Positions 11,223 through 23,738 of a stretch of DNA of 64,000 nucleotides are shown here, piece by piece. The notes under the pieces were generated by a model. The model saw only the letters and a program-made list of their open reading frames with translations, did no database searches and had not been told where the DNA came from. The stretch's first letter is position 1; every line of letters starts with the position of its first letter. A program made the position numbers and the translations under genes. Source of the DNA: Aurifilum marmelostoma (taxonomy: Eukaryota; Ascomycota; Sordariomycetes; Diaporthales; Cryphonectriaceae); NCBI GenBank assembly GCA_027559495.1, contig JAMXSV010000008.1:2542001-2606000 (forward strand), given 5' to 3'.

Positions 11223-12707
11223 ATGTCGTCTCCCTCCCCCCCCCTCCTCCTGCCTCTTCTTCAACAGGGCTCAACCCCACCACGTCTGCTACGCCCAGCG
11301 CCTTCCTCTCCTCGCCGAACGCGATCCCCCCCACGGACCTCCTCAGCCGGCGCACCAGCCAACAGCATCAGCAACAGCGGCAGCAGTGGCGGCGGGGTCG
11401 GCAGCGGCGGCGGTGGCGGCGTCAACGCATCCTCCCGCCCTCGTGTCAGCAGCGCCAGTGTCAGTGTCCTCCGCCCCCTCCCAGAAGGTGACTGGATCTC
11501 TCAGACAACACACACGAGATCTCCACCACAGCAGACCCAGCAACACCACCACCATCACCATCACCATCCTCCTCCTCCTCCTCACCACCGCCAGACCTCG
11601 TCGTCCTCCTCCTTCTCCGCCGCCGCCGCCACCACCACCACCAGGCCGCCCCACCTCCTCCCGTCGGCCAACATCCTCCTCAACATGTCGAACCCCCCGC
11701 CCGACGAGGGTCGGCTCGACCCCTCCCGCTATGCCCACGAAGACTTCAACTTCATCGGCGGCCCCCAGACGTTCGCGGCCTCCAAGGACCGCGTGGTCAT
11801 GGGGCCCTTTGACTACCTCAACAGCCAGCGGGGCAAGGACTTCCGCTCCCAGCTGATCGGGGCCTTCAACACATGGCTGGACGTGTCGCCCGCCTCGCTC
11901 GAGATCATCACGCGCGTCGTCGGCATGCTGCACACGGCCTCGCTCCTCATCGACGACGTCGAGGACAACAGCGCCCTCCGCCGCGGCCTCCCCGTCGCCC
12001 ACGCCCTCTTCGGCGTGCCCCAGACCATCAACAGCGCAAACTACGTCTACTTCCGCGCCCTGGGCGAGCTGCAGGGGCTCGGCAACCCCCGCGTCATCGC
12101 CGTCTTCGCCGAGGAGCTGCAGAACCTGCACAGGGGCCAGGGCATGGACCTGTTCTGGCGCGACACCCTCACCTGCCCCACCGAGGACGAGTACCTCGAG
12201 ATGGTCGGCAACAAGACGGGCGGCCTGTTCCGCCTCGGCATCAAGCTCATGCAGGCCGAGTCCCGCAGCCCCCACGCCGTCGACTGCGTGCCCCTCGTCA
12301 ACCTGATCGGCCTCATCTTCCAGATCCGCGACGACTACCAGAACCTGCAGAGCACAGAGTACAACGAGAACAAGGGCCTCGCCGAGGACCTGACCGAGGG
12401 CAAGTTCAGCTTCCCCGTCATCCACTCCATCCGCCGCGACCCGGCCAACCTGCAGCTCATCAACATCCTCAAGCAGCGCACCACCGAGGACGAGGTCAAG
12501 CGCTACGCCGTCCAGTACATGGAGGGCACCGGCAGCTTCGAGTACACGCTCCAGGTCCTCGACGTCCTCATCCAGCGCGCCAGGCGGGTCGCCGAGGAGA
12601 TTGACAAGAGCAGGGGCGAGGGGACCAGGAACAAGGGCATCGAGATGATCATCGACAAGATGGTCATTGGGGGCAAGGGCGAGATGCATGCCCCCGCGAA
12701 GAGCTGA
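11223..12707 (+). CDS. al-3: Geranylgeranyl diphosphate synthase
   Basis: Uninterrupted ORF of 494 aa. It is a trans-isoprenyl diphosphate synthase that condenses FPP/allylic substrates with IPP to give C20 GGPP for carotenoids, protein prenylation and other terpenoids. The first Asp-rich motif is in LLIDDVEDNSALRRG (DDxxD) and the second in FQIRDDYQN. GPFDYLNSQRGKDFRSQLI is the family's N-terminal signature. Residues 1-154 are a low-complexity Ser/Pro/Gly/His-rich extension (eight consecutive His). An internal Met at 11685 (MSNPPPDEGR) would give a ~340-aa protein of usual catalytic length. The full-length start has a good context (CAACCACCATG), and Neurospora AL-3 also has an N-terminal extension. 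No prenyltransferase, cyclase or P450 lies nearby, so this looks like the primary-metabolism enzyme. Confidence 0.93.
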   Translation: MSSPSPPLLLPLLQQGSTPPRLLRPAPSSPRRTRSPPRTSSAGAPANSISNSGSSGGGVGSGGGGGVNASSRPRVSSASVSVLRPLPEGDWISQTTHTRSPPQQTQQHHHHHHHHPPPPPHHRQTSSSSSFSAAAATTTTRPPHLLPSANILLNMSNPPPDEGRLDPSRYAHEDFNFIGGPQTFAASKDRVVMGPFDYLNSQRGKDFRSQLIGAFNTWLDVSPASLEIITRVVGMLHTASLLIDDVEDNSALRRGLPVAHALFGVPQTINSANYVYFRALGELQGLGNPRVIAVFAEELQNLHRGQGMDLFWRDTLTCPTEDEYLEMVGNKTGGLFRLGIKLMQAESRSPHAVDCVPLVNLIGLIFQIRDDYQNLQSTEYNENKGLAEDLTEGKFSFPVIHSIRRDPANLQLINILKQRTTEDEVKRYAVQYMEGTGSFEYTLQVLDVLIQRARRVAEEIDKSRGEGTRNKGIEMIIDKMVIGGKGEMHAPAKS

Positions 12708-13851
12708 GCCCCGCAGTGCAGAATGGATAAAATAAGTTGGTGGGAGGGGAAGGGGAAACGGTTTGGCATCTCCCTGGTGTGGATTTTTTTTTTCTTCTCT
12801 CGCCTGCTGCTGAGATCCAGGAAGAGAAAGTCTTCCCGTGCAGAGAAGGAGAGTACGAGGTTTAATCTTGGCCCTATTTAATTCTCAGCCATCATTTTGG
12901 ATGTGTCTACGGACGAGCGCATCAGTAGTGCTCAAGATAGAAGGGCAGGCAGGCAGGCAGGCAGATGGGCTGTCAACAGATACAAGTGCAATTTATGATA
13001 TCCTCTCTGCTCCCATTGACATCAAGACAAACAATGCAGCATCCAGGAGGGAGCCTTGGCCAGATACTACCAGCACGTGAGTTGTATACCGTAACAGAAG
13101 CGGCGAGCTCAAGACGCAAAGTACGTATATATACGGCTGCGGGAGAAAACTACGAGGATAAATAAGACGTCACGTTCGATCATAATAATACGTAGTAGTG
13201 ACAAGAAAGAAGGGGAAAAAAAAGCGACAACGGCACACTTTTCTTTTTATTTTTCAATTCTCCGACCCGAGACATCGTCAATGTGCTGTAGCTAACAGAG
13301 ACCAGAGAGAAGAGGAAAGGAGAAAAGACACATCGACGTAGATGGATAGATATATATAGATATGTGTGATATATCTCTCCCCTGTCTGCTGCCTCCTTTG
13401 CTGCCCTTCTTTCACTTGGCCAGACCACACATGCCCACGTTGCTCATTCCGAAGTATAAAGACAAGAGTAACGAAGAGAGAGAGAGAAATAGATCAGAAC
13501 TTCCCATTCCACCAGTGACAGATGAGGTCAGATAGGTATTCCCAGAAAAAAAAAACACGTTGAACGCCATTTCCGCGACCCAGGGGAGGTAAGATACCCC
13601 AAGACCGTCTTCGGCGCGAGAGAGAGAAAAAGACACTAGAAAATATGGATAGAAACCGCCAGATAAGAGATAAGAGATGGATAGATCAAGGTTCTGAAAT
13701 GGTGCTCATATAGAGAGGATCGATCATCCAGCGGGAAAGATGGCCAATCTGCTGGTTCATCAGGGTATAAAGAGAAGTAATAAGAAGAATCAGAGGAAAA
13801 TCTGTATGTCGTGCAAATGTCGGTGCAAGTGGCCGCGATATTGTTTCGGGC
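12708..13851. other. Convergent intergenic region
   Basis: Between the 3' ends of GGPP synthase (plus) and OPY2 (minus). It contains a short (GGCA)n repeat at about 12945-12965 and AT-rich runs. No gene is seen. Confidence 0.5.
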
Positions 13852-15228
13852 TCACTTTTCGTCATGTGCCTCGTGTTCGTCTCCAAACGGGCTCTTTGCC
13901 CGGTCCGCCGTGCTTGGCCGTTGTGACGCCCTGTGCGTAGCCTCTGCTATGACGGCGCTCAGGGTCTGGCTGCTCTGGCTGCTCATGCGCCTCGCTGCCG
14001 ACGGAGGGTCGCGGAAGGGGCTCTCCTCTTCCCGCGGCGGGCTGGTCACCGGCGTCTGCAGTCCTGATGCCTCATCATCGGTAGTGCTCTGAACGCTTGC
14101 CGTTGATGACTGCTTCAGGCTGCTACCGACACGGACCACCTGGGCCCGCACAGCAGTGGCCGTGTTGGCGTTGTTCGCATTGTTGAGGAACGTGGAGCCG
14201 ACGCTGAAGGTGCTGCCCGCAGGGCTGGCTGGGGCCGCGGTCGAGTACTTCTTGTGGTCGATGACAGGCACAGGTGGCGGCGAGATGTCGCTTCCGGAAT
14301 TGCTGCTCCCCATGGACTTGACGCTGACCATGGCCGCCTTGGCCCGCATGCCCGTCTGTGCCGGGGTCACGACAACTCCAGCCTTGCCGTAGATGGTCGA
14401 AGCGACACTCGAGCGAGGTGCGTATGAGGTCCGTGCATATGATGTCCGGTCCGTGTAGCCCGAGACGCCAGAGCAGACCGAGTCGCGAAGATCGCCGGGC
14501 ACAAAGAAGTGTTGGTCCTCGGTCGAGTTGGGCGTGCCGGCCTGGGAAGACGCAGCGATTGGGATCGGCGGGACAGGGGGCACCAGGAGCGTCGGCGACG
14601 TGGGTGTAGCTCGGTTCGTAACGCCCGGGATGTAGGCGATCTGGATGATGTTGGATGCGCGGGTGAGCACGGTGGAGGCAACCGAGTTGCGGCCATGCGA
14701 CGTAGCCCTCGTGTTCCTCCTCGACTGGAAGTCCTTCTCCCGCTGGCCGTCGGTATACTCCTCGCCATCCCACGTCCTCTGGTCGAACTCTCCTCTCCTG
14801 CTCTTTATCTTGTGTTTCCAGACAAAGTATACGGCGACAATGACGAGTGCCACCGCGACGACACCACCGACGACGGCGCCAGCGATGGCGCCCGTGCTGG
14901 CTTTGGAGCTAGAGCCCGAGCTCACCGAGGTCGTGGACGCGGACGCGGCACAATACGCCTGAGGGCATGATGTGCAGTCCAGGGGAACGGTGATCTGGCA
15001 TGCTTCTCCGTCTGCACAGTCAGGACATGACGGCGAGCCGTCTTGACATTCGACACAACCGCTCTGTCGAGGGAAGAGGTTATGTAGGGTGACTACAAGG
15101 TCAAAGAAGGAGAGATTAGCACTTAGGGGGGTCGGCCGACGCGGCACACAAAGGCCCAAACAAACGAAAAGCGCTGGACGGGAGCGCAGGTAGACGAGAG
15201 ACTCACAATCTCCTTCCATCGACGACAT
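13852..15228 (-). CDS. OPY2: OPY2 membrane anchor of the HOG/osmosensing pathway
   Basis: Inferred structure is complement(join(13852..15092, 15207..15228)), 420 aa. The 22-nt first coding exon (MSSMEGD) ends at GTGAGT. The acceptor TTGTAG joins it to TLHNLFPRQSGC, and a TGCTAATC branch site lies about 20 bases upstream of the acceptor. The extracellular part carries the Opy2 cysteine cluster (CVECQDGSPSCPDCADGEAC, then CTSCPQAYC). A transmembrane helix follows (GAIAGAVVGGVVAVALVIVA), then a ~300-residue Ser/Thr-rich cytosolic tail. In yeast Opy2 recruits Ste50 to the membrane and so supports Ste11-Hog1 signalling. The membrane anchor and Cys cluster are seen directly; the signalling role is from family knowledge. 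The alternative unspliced reading would place an unrelated Leu-rich stretch at the N-terminus. Confidence 0.9.
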   Translation of the reverse strand: MSSMEGDCESLVYLRSRPALFVCLGLCVPRRPTPLSANLSFFDLVVTLHNLFPRQSGCVECQDGSPSCPDCADGEACQITVPLDCTSCPQAYCAASASTTSVSSGSSSKASTGAIAGAVVGGVVAVALVIVAVYFVWKHKIKSRRGEFDQRTWDGEEYTDGQREKDFQSRRNTRATSHGRNSVASTVLTRASNIIQIAYIPGVTNRATPTSPTLLVPPVPPIPIAASSQAGTPNSTEDQHFFVPGDLRDSVCSGVSGYTDRTSYARTSYAPRSSVASTIYGKAGVVVTPAQTGMRAKAAMVSVKSMGSSNSGSDISPPPVPVIDHKKYSTAAPASPAGSTFSVGSTFLNNANNANTATAVRAQVVRVGSSLKQSSTASVQSTTDDEASGLQTPVTSPPREEESPFRDPPSAARRMSSQSSQTLSAVIAEATHRASQRPSTADRAKSPFGDEHEAHDEK

Positions 15229-18200
15229 GGTGACCGGCAGTCGACGCGGAGCGTCAAGCCAACGAGGTGATGCTGGATGAAAGGTCGAACGGAATAGTAG
15301 TCGAACGAGGAGGGAGATTGGTTGAAGATGATCGACAAGGACGGTTGCTAGCAGAAATGCAGATCCCGTTTTGGTGATCAGTCAGGGCCGATCTCAGGGC
15401 GGCTCTGGGCTGAGTCCGAGAGTAAGGCTGCCAAATCTTTAAATAGGACAGGGCGTCTAAAGGCCGCTTCGATTGGACGGGATGGCTGGCGAGGTTTGAA
15501 TCCGAGGACAATGGAATCAAAAGAAGGGTCTATTTCGGTCGGGACGGTGGTGTTTTTTTTTTTTTTTTTTTCGTCAAGGTGATGGAAGCGGACTCGAGGG
15601 GCGGGGAAATTGTTGCATTTGGCGAAGGACAGAATGGGACAGAACGAGCGACACTGAGACCCGGCTCAGGAGGTTAGGGACGGAGGGAGAGAGCGAGATT
15701 GTTGGTCGGGGCTGTCTTATCTCCTGACAGCAGACATGAGAATCGACGTTGTGCAGTCGATGTCGGTTGTGAATGCCTCGAAGGTTGCACGGCGTGGGTG
15801 TGCGGGAGAGAGAAGGAGGAGGAGGAGAAGGGTTGAGAGGTTTGACAGAGGTCGGGTCAGGTCATGAAGGTTGGAGTGTGAGGGACGAGATTGAAGATGG
15901 ACGGGGACAAGATGAGAGGAGCGGGCGTTCGATGCGGCAGCACAGCACAGGACACAAGAACTGCCCTGACTGCCCCAGTAGCCGACAGGGGGGTGGTATT
16001 CTGGCCCAGGGCTGCTACTATTACTTACAATAGTATGTGCCATAGTAGTACACGCGGCATATGGCGGGCGGGTATAGGGTACTCACTGCAGGGTAGGCAG
16101 TCTGCGCAGAACACGGCGTACAAGCCAGGGCGTGGATTGTACCTGCAACCTGGAGGATGGGGCGGGAAGGATGGAGGGAAGAGGGGTCGATCTGCGCGAT
16201 TTGAGTGGCTGAGGGTGGGCGAGGGAGCGTTGTGATTGGCCCGGGATACCAAGTCAGGGCGGAGAAGAGGTTGCATGAACGTGGGCCCCGTTCAATACTG
16301 TACTATATAGCACCTTGTGCCTGTGAGCGAGCCCTGTGCCTGGATGGGGGGGGGGGGGGGCATGTACTCGTGTAGCCTGTACTTCGTAACAGCGAGCCAT
16401 GCTATTGCAAAACCCAACCCTTGGAATGCAACGGCTGAACAGATGATAGAAACGCGGCCCTCCCTCCCCTCGGTTTACCATTCCTAGTCAATCAGATTAC
16501 AATTAAGAGTAAGAAAAAAAAAAGAATTAGGCCAACACCACCACCATCAGGAACAATAGTGCATCCAACAACCCTTTTTTTCCCCCCGTCCTTTCTCTTT
16601 CGGGAGGCGTTGGGTGGCTGCAACGTCTGGCCCCCGAAGCACCCCCCTGGCTGGCCACAGTACGTACCTATACGCAGTGCTAAACAGCAGCAGCAATAGG
16701 GCATTGCCCAGGGTCAGCCCAGGCCTGCCGGGGGGGGTCCCCAGCCCAGCGTTCATCAAGCGAGAAGGGTTAAAAAAGGGCCAGAAAAGCAAAGACAAAT
16801 AGATTGGTAGAGAGGCAAATGAGTGCAACAGTAGTAGCCTAAGCAAATTTAACGTACCAGAGTAAATCTGCCAAAAAGAGTGCTGTTATTCTTGGGTATT
16901 CTGGCCCTACTACTACTACTACTACTGGTACTAGTACATGTGCTGATTGATGGGATGATGACGGGAGACTGCATGGCGCTGGGCGAGAACAGGCCTCAGC
17001 AGGGATGGGATGATCAATCCCTCTTACATTGTACCCTCTTTCTGGCTCTCACACACACACTCTCTCTTTTTTTCTCACCCTCCCCCCCTTCGCTCACTTC
17101 ATTCAATAATTCCTCCATCCCAAGCCCTGCATCGTCGAAAGTCTTACCCCTCCCGACCCCCCTGGCCCCTTCACCAGACTCTGGGGAGCCCACCCTGTCC
17201 ACCCTAGGGCCACAGAGAGGGGCCTGGGCTGTTGACCCCCCTGCAATTTCAATTCCTCCACTGTTTTCCCTCACCAGCGTCGGTGCCGTATTCCAGACCG
17301 CGCGACTCGTCTGTGTCCCATCCATCATCACCTGTCGCTCGTGATTGGGGAGGTTTTGCCTTTGATTTTTGTTTCTTCCAATTTTTAATCTTTTTATTTT
17401 TTTTCTCTCTCTTCTCCCCTTCGACTATCTGGATTCGGCTCCCCAGGCAATGGGTAATTACAGTACATTACCAGGTACCCGCAGCCATCGATCGTGATTT
17501 TATCTTGACCTCGGGGAATTTTTTTTTTAAAACGTGCTGTAAAGTTTATCGGTAGTACCATGTATCTCTTTCATCTGACAGCAGCCATTCAATAGTGGTA
17601 CTCGAGAATGCAATTGAGCTGAATCAGAAAGTCAGCTGAGAGCAGCAGCAGCAGCAGCATTAGTTGCACATACAGAGAGAGACACCACACATACAGCCAA
17701 TTTTACGGCCCTGCATCTTCCGTCACGACATTTGCGGCCGATCTCGATGGAGGGCACCCAGCCCAGCATTCCTCCCTCCTGCTACTCACTGATCGGTCCT
17801 ACTACTGTACTATTACAATGGTACAGTCGCTTTCCTGCGGTACAACAACAGGCCTGACCCAGCCAAAACGAGAGCCGGATCTTCACACCCATGATCCCTA
17901 ATACACACCCTCACACCGTCCCACCCCCCCCCCCCTTCCTCTCTTTGGGTTTTTTCGTGTCCCGAATCTCGTGTGCTGCTGCGCCGTACTTGTATCTCGG
18001 GTCACTCTCCCTGCCCTGTGGTCCCACGCCCTGCTCAATGGTACCATAATACGTGCATTGCAAATCGCAAACAATGATCTACAGATAGCACCCTTTTCCC
18101 GACCCCGTAACAAGTTATGCCGGACAGCCGATCCCCGTCCACTTCCACTCTACATAGAGAGGACCCCTCCCACCCACGTCGTACGTACCACGGGCAAGGA

Positions 18201-21200
18201 GGAGGATGGAGAATGGGAAAGGGAGGGCGTGGGGGGATGGGAGATGGTTTACCTCCCATATGTTCCTGGGCAGAGAGAGGGTGGGAGCCGCGAGTCGTAC
18301 AGGCTCATCATCATTCCTGGATTCGCGGCAGCTTTTCTCCTCTTGCTCTCAACAGTCAATAATCCTTCATTAGTTTGGTTTTCTTTTGGTTCCGTAGCTT
18401 GCTCCCGTAGTAGCTGCTAGTACTCAGATTCACGCTTGGCGAGCGGCTTGGAAAGGGCTGCCGGTGTTTGAGATTAAGTTGGCCATGCCGCAGCCACGCG
18501 CTGTCTGGGTCATTAGCAGCCCGCTGGCGAAATCATCTACAAGCGACCGCTCAGGCTATCACGGAGATGCAAGACGGGGAACGGACAAGGAAAGCAAAAC
18601 AAAACAAAACAAAAAAAAGAAAAAGAGTGGGAGAAAAGGACAAAGAGCGAGATCCAATATGACCAATAATCATGTCGCCTTACATTTTGGTCATGGTGCT
18701 TCTTTGGTCACTTAACGACTGCGACCCCAACAAGGCCCATCCGACCTGGGTGATTCCAACACATCCCTTTCAAAATGGGCCTGCGGAATGCGGCGGCCGG
18801 CGGTCCACGTCGACGTCGCGCACTCAGCACCCAGAACTGATAGCCATGACAGTCTGACCCAGAATAACCACTCTATTTGACTCCGAAATGCGTGAAGACC
18901 AGCCGGGTGTCCCCCCATGTCAGAGAGGATGTTCAGCGCGCCAAGATTCAGATTTAACTTGATAGTATGGTATGTATCCCCTCTTTGGTCTTTTCTTCTG
19001 CTCCAAGGTATATTTGCACACCCGGGCCTGCAAGTTAGCTGAACACTGGGGTTAGTATCAGATAGAGAGAGAATATCGGCTCCTCGTCTTGCGGCTTTCC
19101 ACCAAGCGCATCGCGTTGTGTGGCTAGGTGCTAGTCGTTCGCAAGGCCACATACTAAGGAGGCAGGATCCAGACCACCACCAATTTGGCCCATTTTGGGG
19201 AATCCCGCTCATCCTGCTCAGCCGGCCGCAGCCCTCACTGTGGCGAGCTGCTTCGCGAAGCGCTTCCTTCCTGGGCCCGCCGTTCGAGAATGCTTCCTGT
19301 GCCCCTTACTTGTTTGGGTGGTTGGAGTGCGATTCCCGCCTCCAAAAGGGCCCGTCTGGTAATAGATGCTGAGGCAAGGGGGCCCAGGCAGGCTGACAGG
19401 GCCCATCGAGGAGACCGCATCCTGCTGAGAGCTTGGCTGTTATATGGACTACTTGGGCTCCCAAAGTGTGGCTTGGGCTTTTGTTTCGTTAAGTTGGTTC
19501 CACATGGCAAGCTTTTGACGCTTAATCCTGTTCAGACCGCCGGATGATGATGAAAGTGGCGTCGGAATGTCGCGAGTTGAAGGGTCTGTGGCGGGAATGC
19601 ACTGTCCAGTTTGACCACGCGGGAATGATACGCTGTACGCGGTGTTGGTTCTGTCAAGTCGAGACGAGGACTGGCTAGGCAGAAATCACAGGAGGAGCCT
19701 CCTCAAAGCTCCTGGGCTGCATGGATGTTGGGGCCTTGACACCAGCCAAAAACCCTTCCCTTTGTCTTGTCTGCTACTATCGCAAAGTTTAGCCCACTGC
19801 TGCCGCTTGCTCGTCCTGACCGTCAGCGATCCGTCCAAGATCGGGGCATAGAGCACAATTGCCGTCCTCCCCGACCCTGGAGAAGGTTCACAGTCTGATG
19901 CTTGACCTGCCAATGTGTCATTGCCAACCTCATGAACCCCCTTTCTTCACTGCCTTCGCATCTGGTCTTCCGAACTGTAGCATCAGGGGTGCGGGCCACA
20001 ATGCCCGGAAAGATCTGAACGTTGCTCAGCTAAGCAGTCAATGAGCAAGACTACGCCAGCTCTGGCCGCTGTCCCTTCCGAGTCATCAGGACGGGTGACC
20101 TGGCCAGGGACGAAAACACAAAAGAAGATCCTGTCGTCGTGATGCTCGAGCTGAATCAGTGAGAGACAGTCCTCATGCGAAGAGAAAGGAGGACCAAAGA
20201 ACCATTGGGGCTCCCTCTGACGAGAGGGTCATCTCCCAGATAGAACCAAGCTATTCCACCGATTGGCTGTGGTCGTTAGCCAGTATCTCCCATAGCCGAG
20301 CGATGAAGCTTGACCGAGCCGTTGCGCCTGGTCTGTGCAAGCCAAGGTTTGCAAAACCACAAACAATAATGTTATCTTTGGCGCCTGGACCGTGGCCTGA
20401 GAGCAACACCTGATGCGGGTGAGCCTCTGAGAAAGCAAGCCATTTACTCATCTCGTGAAGCCTGACCTCTTCATGCGATATAAATCACCGGCAACGGCCG
20501 TGTTACCAGGCTCACTGTCTCTTCATGGGACTCGGGCGGCCGCACGGATCGTGAAACGTATCCCGTATTTGCATGACGCATCGGGTCTGTGTTTCAAGAA
20601 GTGATTGACGTCGTGCGATCGCGGAGGACAAATCAGCCAGCGCGAGCATACCTCTTGTCGCAAGTCTCAGAAGTCTCGATGATCCTGAAATCACGTTAGC
20701 CTGTCAGCGCAGAGCCACTCACAATCTCCTTTCCGGTGTGTATTGACGATACTTTCCCGAGGCCAGTTGGATCTCTCCAACGGGAAGACGACCAAGGTCA
20801 CTGCATGTCGTCTCTGGCCCGGGTGATTCAATGTGTGCTCTTGTCCTCTTCTTCCACCCAAGCCCGACCAGCGACCCGTGCAACATCTCACATGTGAGAT
20901 CCCAAGGGCACCAATGGCCGGCGCCGACTTCTGTGGAGAAGTATGGAGCGAATGTTTGCGCCATGAATCTCGTAGTGAGCAGGGCTCACGAATGTGCAGG
21001 CTTTCATGTGCTGCATGGTAGCTGAGTGAGATTGCGAGAACACCATGGTAAGAAGTGCCAGTTCATACTTCGCCCATGAAAATCAGTGACCGAGAACTCC
21101 GCCTCGAAACACGACTTTGAAGAGGCGACGATATCTGATCCGCCTCAGAGGACGAATGCGCTCGGCGACAAGTGCAAAAAGTCGAGGCAAGAAAGAGATT

Positions 21201-21951
21201 GCTTTCCACGAAGGAGATTGGGCCTCCAGCGATAGTTGCCACAGGTGGGAGGATGGTCGCTACGGAATGAACGAGAGCTCGAGGCTATGTGATTCCATGT
21301 TCTCAGTCATTCCATCATCATCATATCTAGTTGGCCATCCGGAGCTGCCGAGACATCGAGACTCGTGAGGAATATTCTCGCCATCATCAAAATCTGGCTC
21401 CTCTCGCCAGGCTCATCTTTTCGTCTTTCTTACTCCTCATTCCATTTGATGAAAATTGGGCATGAGGCGGCTGGCAGATAGCGTGTGGTGGCTATACGAG
21501 ACCAGCCGAGCCACGAAATTGGCTCGTGTTGCTATTTTTAAATCTCCGAGATGCCTGAGTGGTCAAATGGCGTGCATGTTGTGCCGCCTTTGCGCTAGGG
21601 AAGAGAAGCCTGGCGGGAACGCTTTGTGATCAGCAGTCTAGCGTGGCTCCCATCGCGTGTCCCGTCCCGTCCCTCATTGTTCAGGGACAATGCATGATTT
21701 TCCCGGGTAGACGGGCACGACGGGTAACGTAGTAGCGGTGATGGTAGTAGTAGCAGTAAGAAGTGCAGAGTAAGATGCGGGTTGTGATCATCTGGGGGCA
21801 TAGCAGACTTATCGGTCATGTTCCACGGCTGGTGGCCACGAAGCACAGCCCATAAGGGCGGGCTTGTGTATCCCAGCTGTCAGCACTTCAAAAGGAGGAA
21901 TTCGGACAGCGGCCTGGCGCGAAGGCGGTGAAAGCCGTGCATACTATGTTA

Positions 21952-21953
<2 letters not shown>

Positions 21954-21982
<29 letters not shown>
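21954..21982. repeat. (TG)n microsatellite
   Basis: About fourteen TG units in an otherwise repeat-poor stretch. Confidence 0.9.
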
Positions 21983-21984
<2 letters not shown>

Positions 21985-23059
21985 CCTGGCGTGTGTCTGG
22001 TTAGTGGGCCTGCGGGAAGACAGGGCTGTTTCAGAAGGGGAGGGGCGCTGGAGTCCTGTCTTCAGCGTCTTGTCCATGGACCCTTGCCTTGCCAGCGAGG
22101 GGGAAAGGCTTCTGGAACGAGATTGATTGGCGAACGGGCCATCGGCAATCCCCAGAATCTTAAATGGTCCCAGTTGGGATCTGCGGGAATAGGGGATGGC
22201 CATCTTGGGTAAACGAGCCTCCATATCTCGCTCAGAGGTGGTGATGAATGGATTGAACGATGGTGCCATCTCTGGCCAATGGAGTTCATGATCAGCGAAG
22301 ATCGGAGAGGCAAGATGCTGAAACGTTCCGTTCCGTTAGTAGGTTTAGCCAGCAGCCATGGCAGAGGCATCTGTGAAAGCCCGGTCTTGCTGCATGCCAG
22401 GACCTCGATGTCATCCTGCCCTGCATCAGGTCAATGTCTCGCTGGAGTCGGGGACTGAGCGACAATGACAACAACAGCGTGCCATCGGGTGTGATATCTG
22501 AGAATTGGCCTGGTTCGTCGAGGTGTTGATTTGTTGCGAGAAAGGTAAGTTTTAGTGCTGTGTCTGCAGTGACGTCGTCTGGAGCTTGTGACCTTGGAAT
22601 TTGGGGTAACCTGCAGTAGCAAGAAGGTGTGTTCGGTTCCCTGTGACCTTACCCCAGCATCCTCATGCGTGATCATGGATTTTGACTCTGTCGCTCGCTG
22701 CCTTGCCCCTGCGCTGCTGCCGTGAGATGGTTCCCCTCCATGTCTTGATAACAGGAGGAGGCAGTGAGCGAGTAGTTATGGACTGACTGGTCGCCATCGC
22801 AGGGCTGCCAGAGCAGATCACAAACTTTCTGCTATGGCCACAACTGGATGATTGACTTACCGTTCACTGCCCCGTGGGCCCGTGCAAAGCCCAGCTCTAA
22901 AACTTACCAGTGCTGCGGGTTCAACGTCCTGCCGGTGGGTCCCCCCTACTGCCCACTGCCCACTAAATACAGGCTGGAGACATTGGAGGAGAGCGAGTGA
23001 CAACTCGACAACCTAACCTTACTACGGCTAAGCCACAGTGACGACCCCTGTACCGCCAG

Positions 23060-23700
23060 GTAGCTTGTCCTTTTTTTATGCGGACCTCCTTTTTTTTTTT
23101 TTGTCTCCCCCCCCCTTCAATCCTTTCCTCAGCTTTTCTATACTAGGACCGCCCCCCCCCCTCGTATCATCCTATTTTTTCCCCTTCCTGCTCTCGAGTT
23201 CTCTCTCAACTTGGTCTTCATCCTCACGTCTTTCTTGTTCACTGCACGGGGTTTTCTACTGCTCGCGTGAACGGAAAAACGCGGTGTGGGCTTGCATTCA
23301 CACCAGTCGCTCGTTGCTTCTTCCTGCTTGTTGCTTTTCCTTGAAAGCTGACCTCTCAACTTTTAGTCGGCCGAGTCAGGATAAACCTTGTACTTGATTC
23401 TACGCAACTGCGGTGTGGATCTGCACCTACTCCGTACGCTACGCCCCAGCCAAGCCCTGAGAGCCAGCGGTTACCTCCTTTTCCTGGTCCCCTTCTTCAG
23501 CTCTTTGTCCTTGTCAGCAAGCAACGGTCGGGATTTCTTTCTTGGTCTCCGCCTTTTCCCTCACGACAGTCTCTTTTCCATTCTTCTCCTCTCCGACTTT
23601 GAGCACACGACTCCTCAAAGGAACAGCCTGCCTCCCTTCTCTCCTCGTCGAGCAGGACGCACACAGACGCCCCTCGAAACCTAAATCATATAGGCAGTCG
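23060..23700 (+). promoter_or_regulatory. Pyrimidine-rich leader/promoter of chitin synthase
   Basis: The 600 bases before the chitin synthase start are strongly C/T-rich on the coding strand with several T and C runs (near 23088-23102 and 23105-23115). This is typical of highly expressed fungal promoters and leaders. The exact transcription start cannot be read from the sequence. Confidence 0.35.
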
Positions 23701-23738
23701 ATAATCGGTGCTACGTCACCAGCGACCAACAGGCCAAC

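Larger units (their letters stand above)
15229..23738. other. Gene-free divergent intergenic region (8.5 kb)
   Basis: The largest gap in the window, between the divergent OPY2 and chitin synthase genes. 15.2-18.4 kb is rich in homopolymers (T22 near 15552, G12 near 16348). From about 18.4 to 22.9 kb the DNA is of more even composition with few simple repeats except a (TG)n tract. I found no conserved domain or coherent exon chain in six frames. It may hold regulatory DNA for chitin synthase, non-coding transcripts or decayed mobile DNA. Confidence 0.45.

Noticed and set aside
11343..12689. 448-aa ORF antisense to GGPP synthase
   Set aside because: Mirror of a GC-rich coding frame (Leu/Val/Asp/Glu-rich, DEDVEDLE-like). 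Same explanation for 24081-25562 antisense to chitin synthase and 2757-3878 antisense to the membrane protein.
20683..20964. Minus-strand ORF with GTGAGT, GGCTAAC and TTTCAG signals suggesting a spliced gene
   Set aside because: The implied intron is only 39 nt, shorter than any other here. The joined protein is about 100 aa with no recognisable domain, and no upstream exon is found.
21544..21620. tRNA-like start (GAGATGCCTGAGTGGTCAA) resembling a Leu/Ser tRNA 5' half
   Set aside because: No GGTTCGANTCC B-box and no matching acceptor-stem 3' strand follow, so it does not fold as a tRNA.
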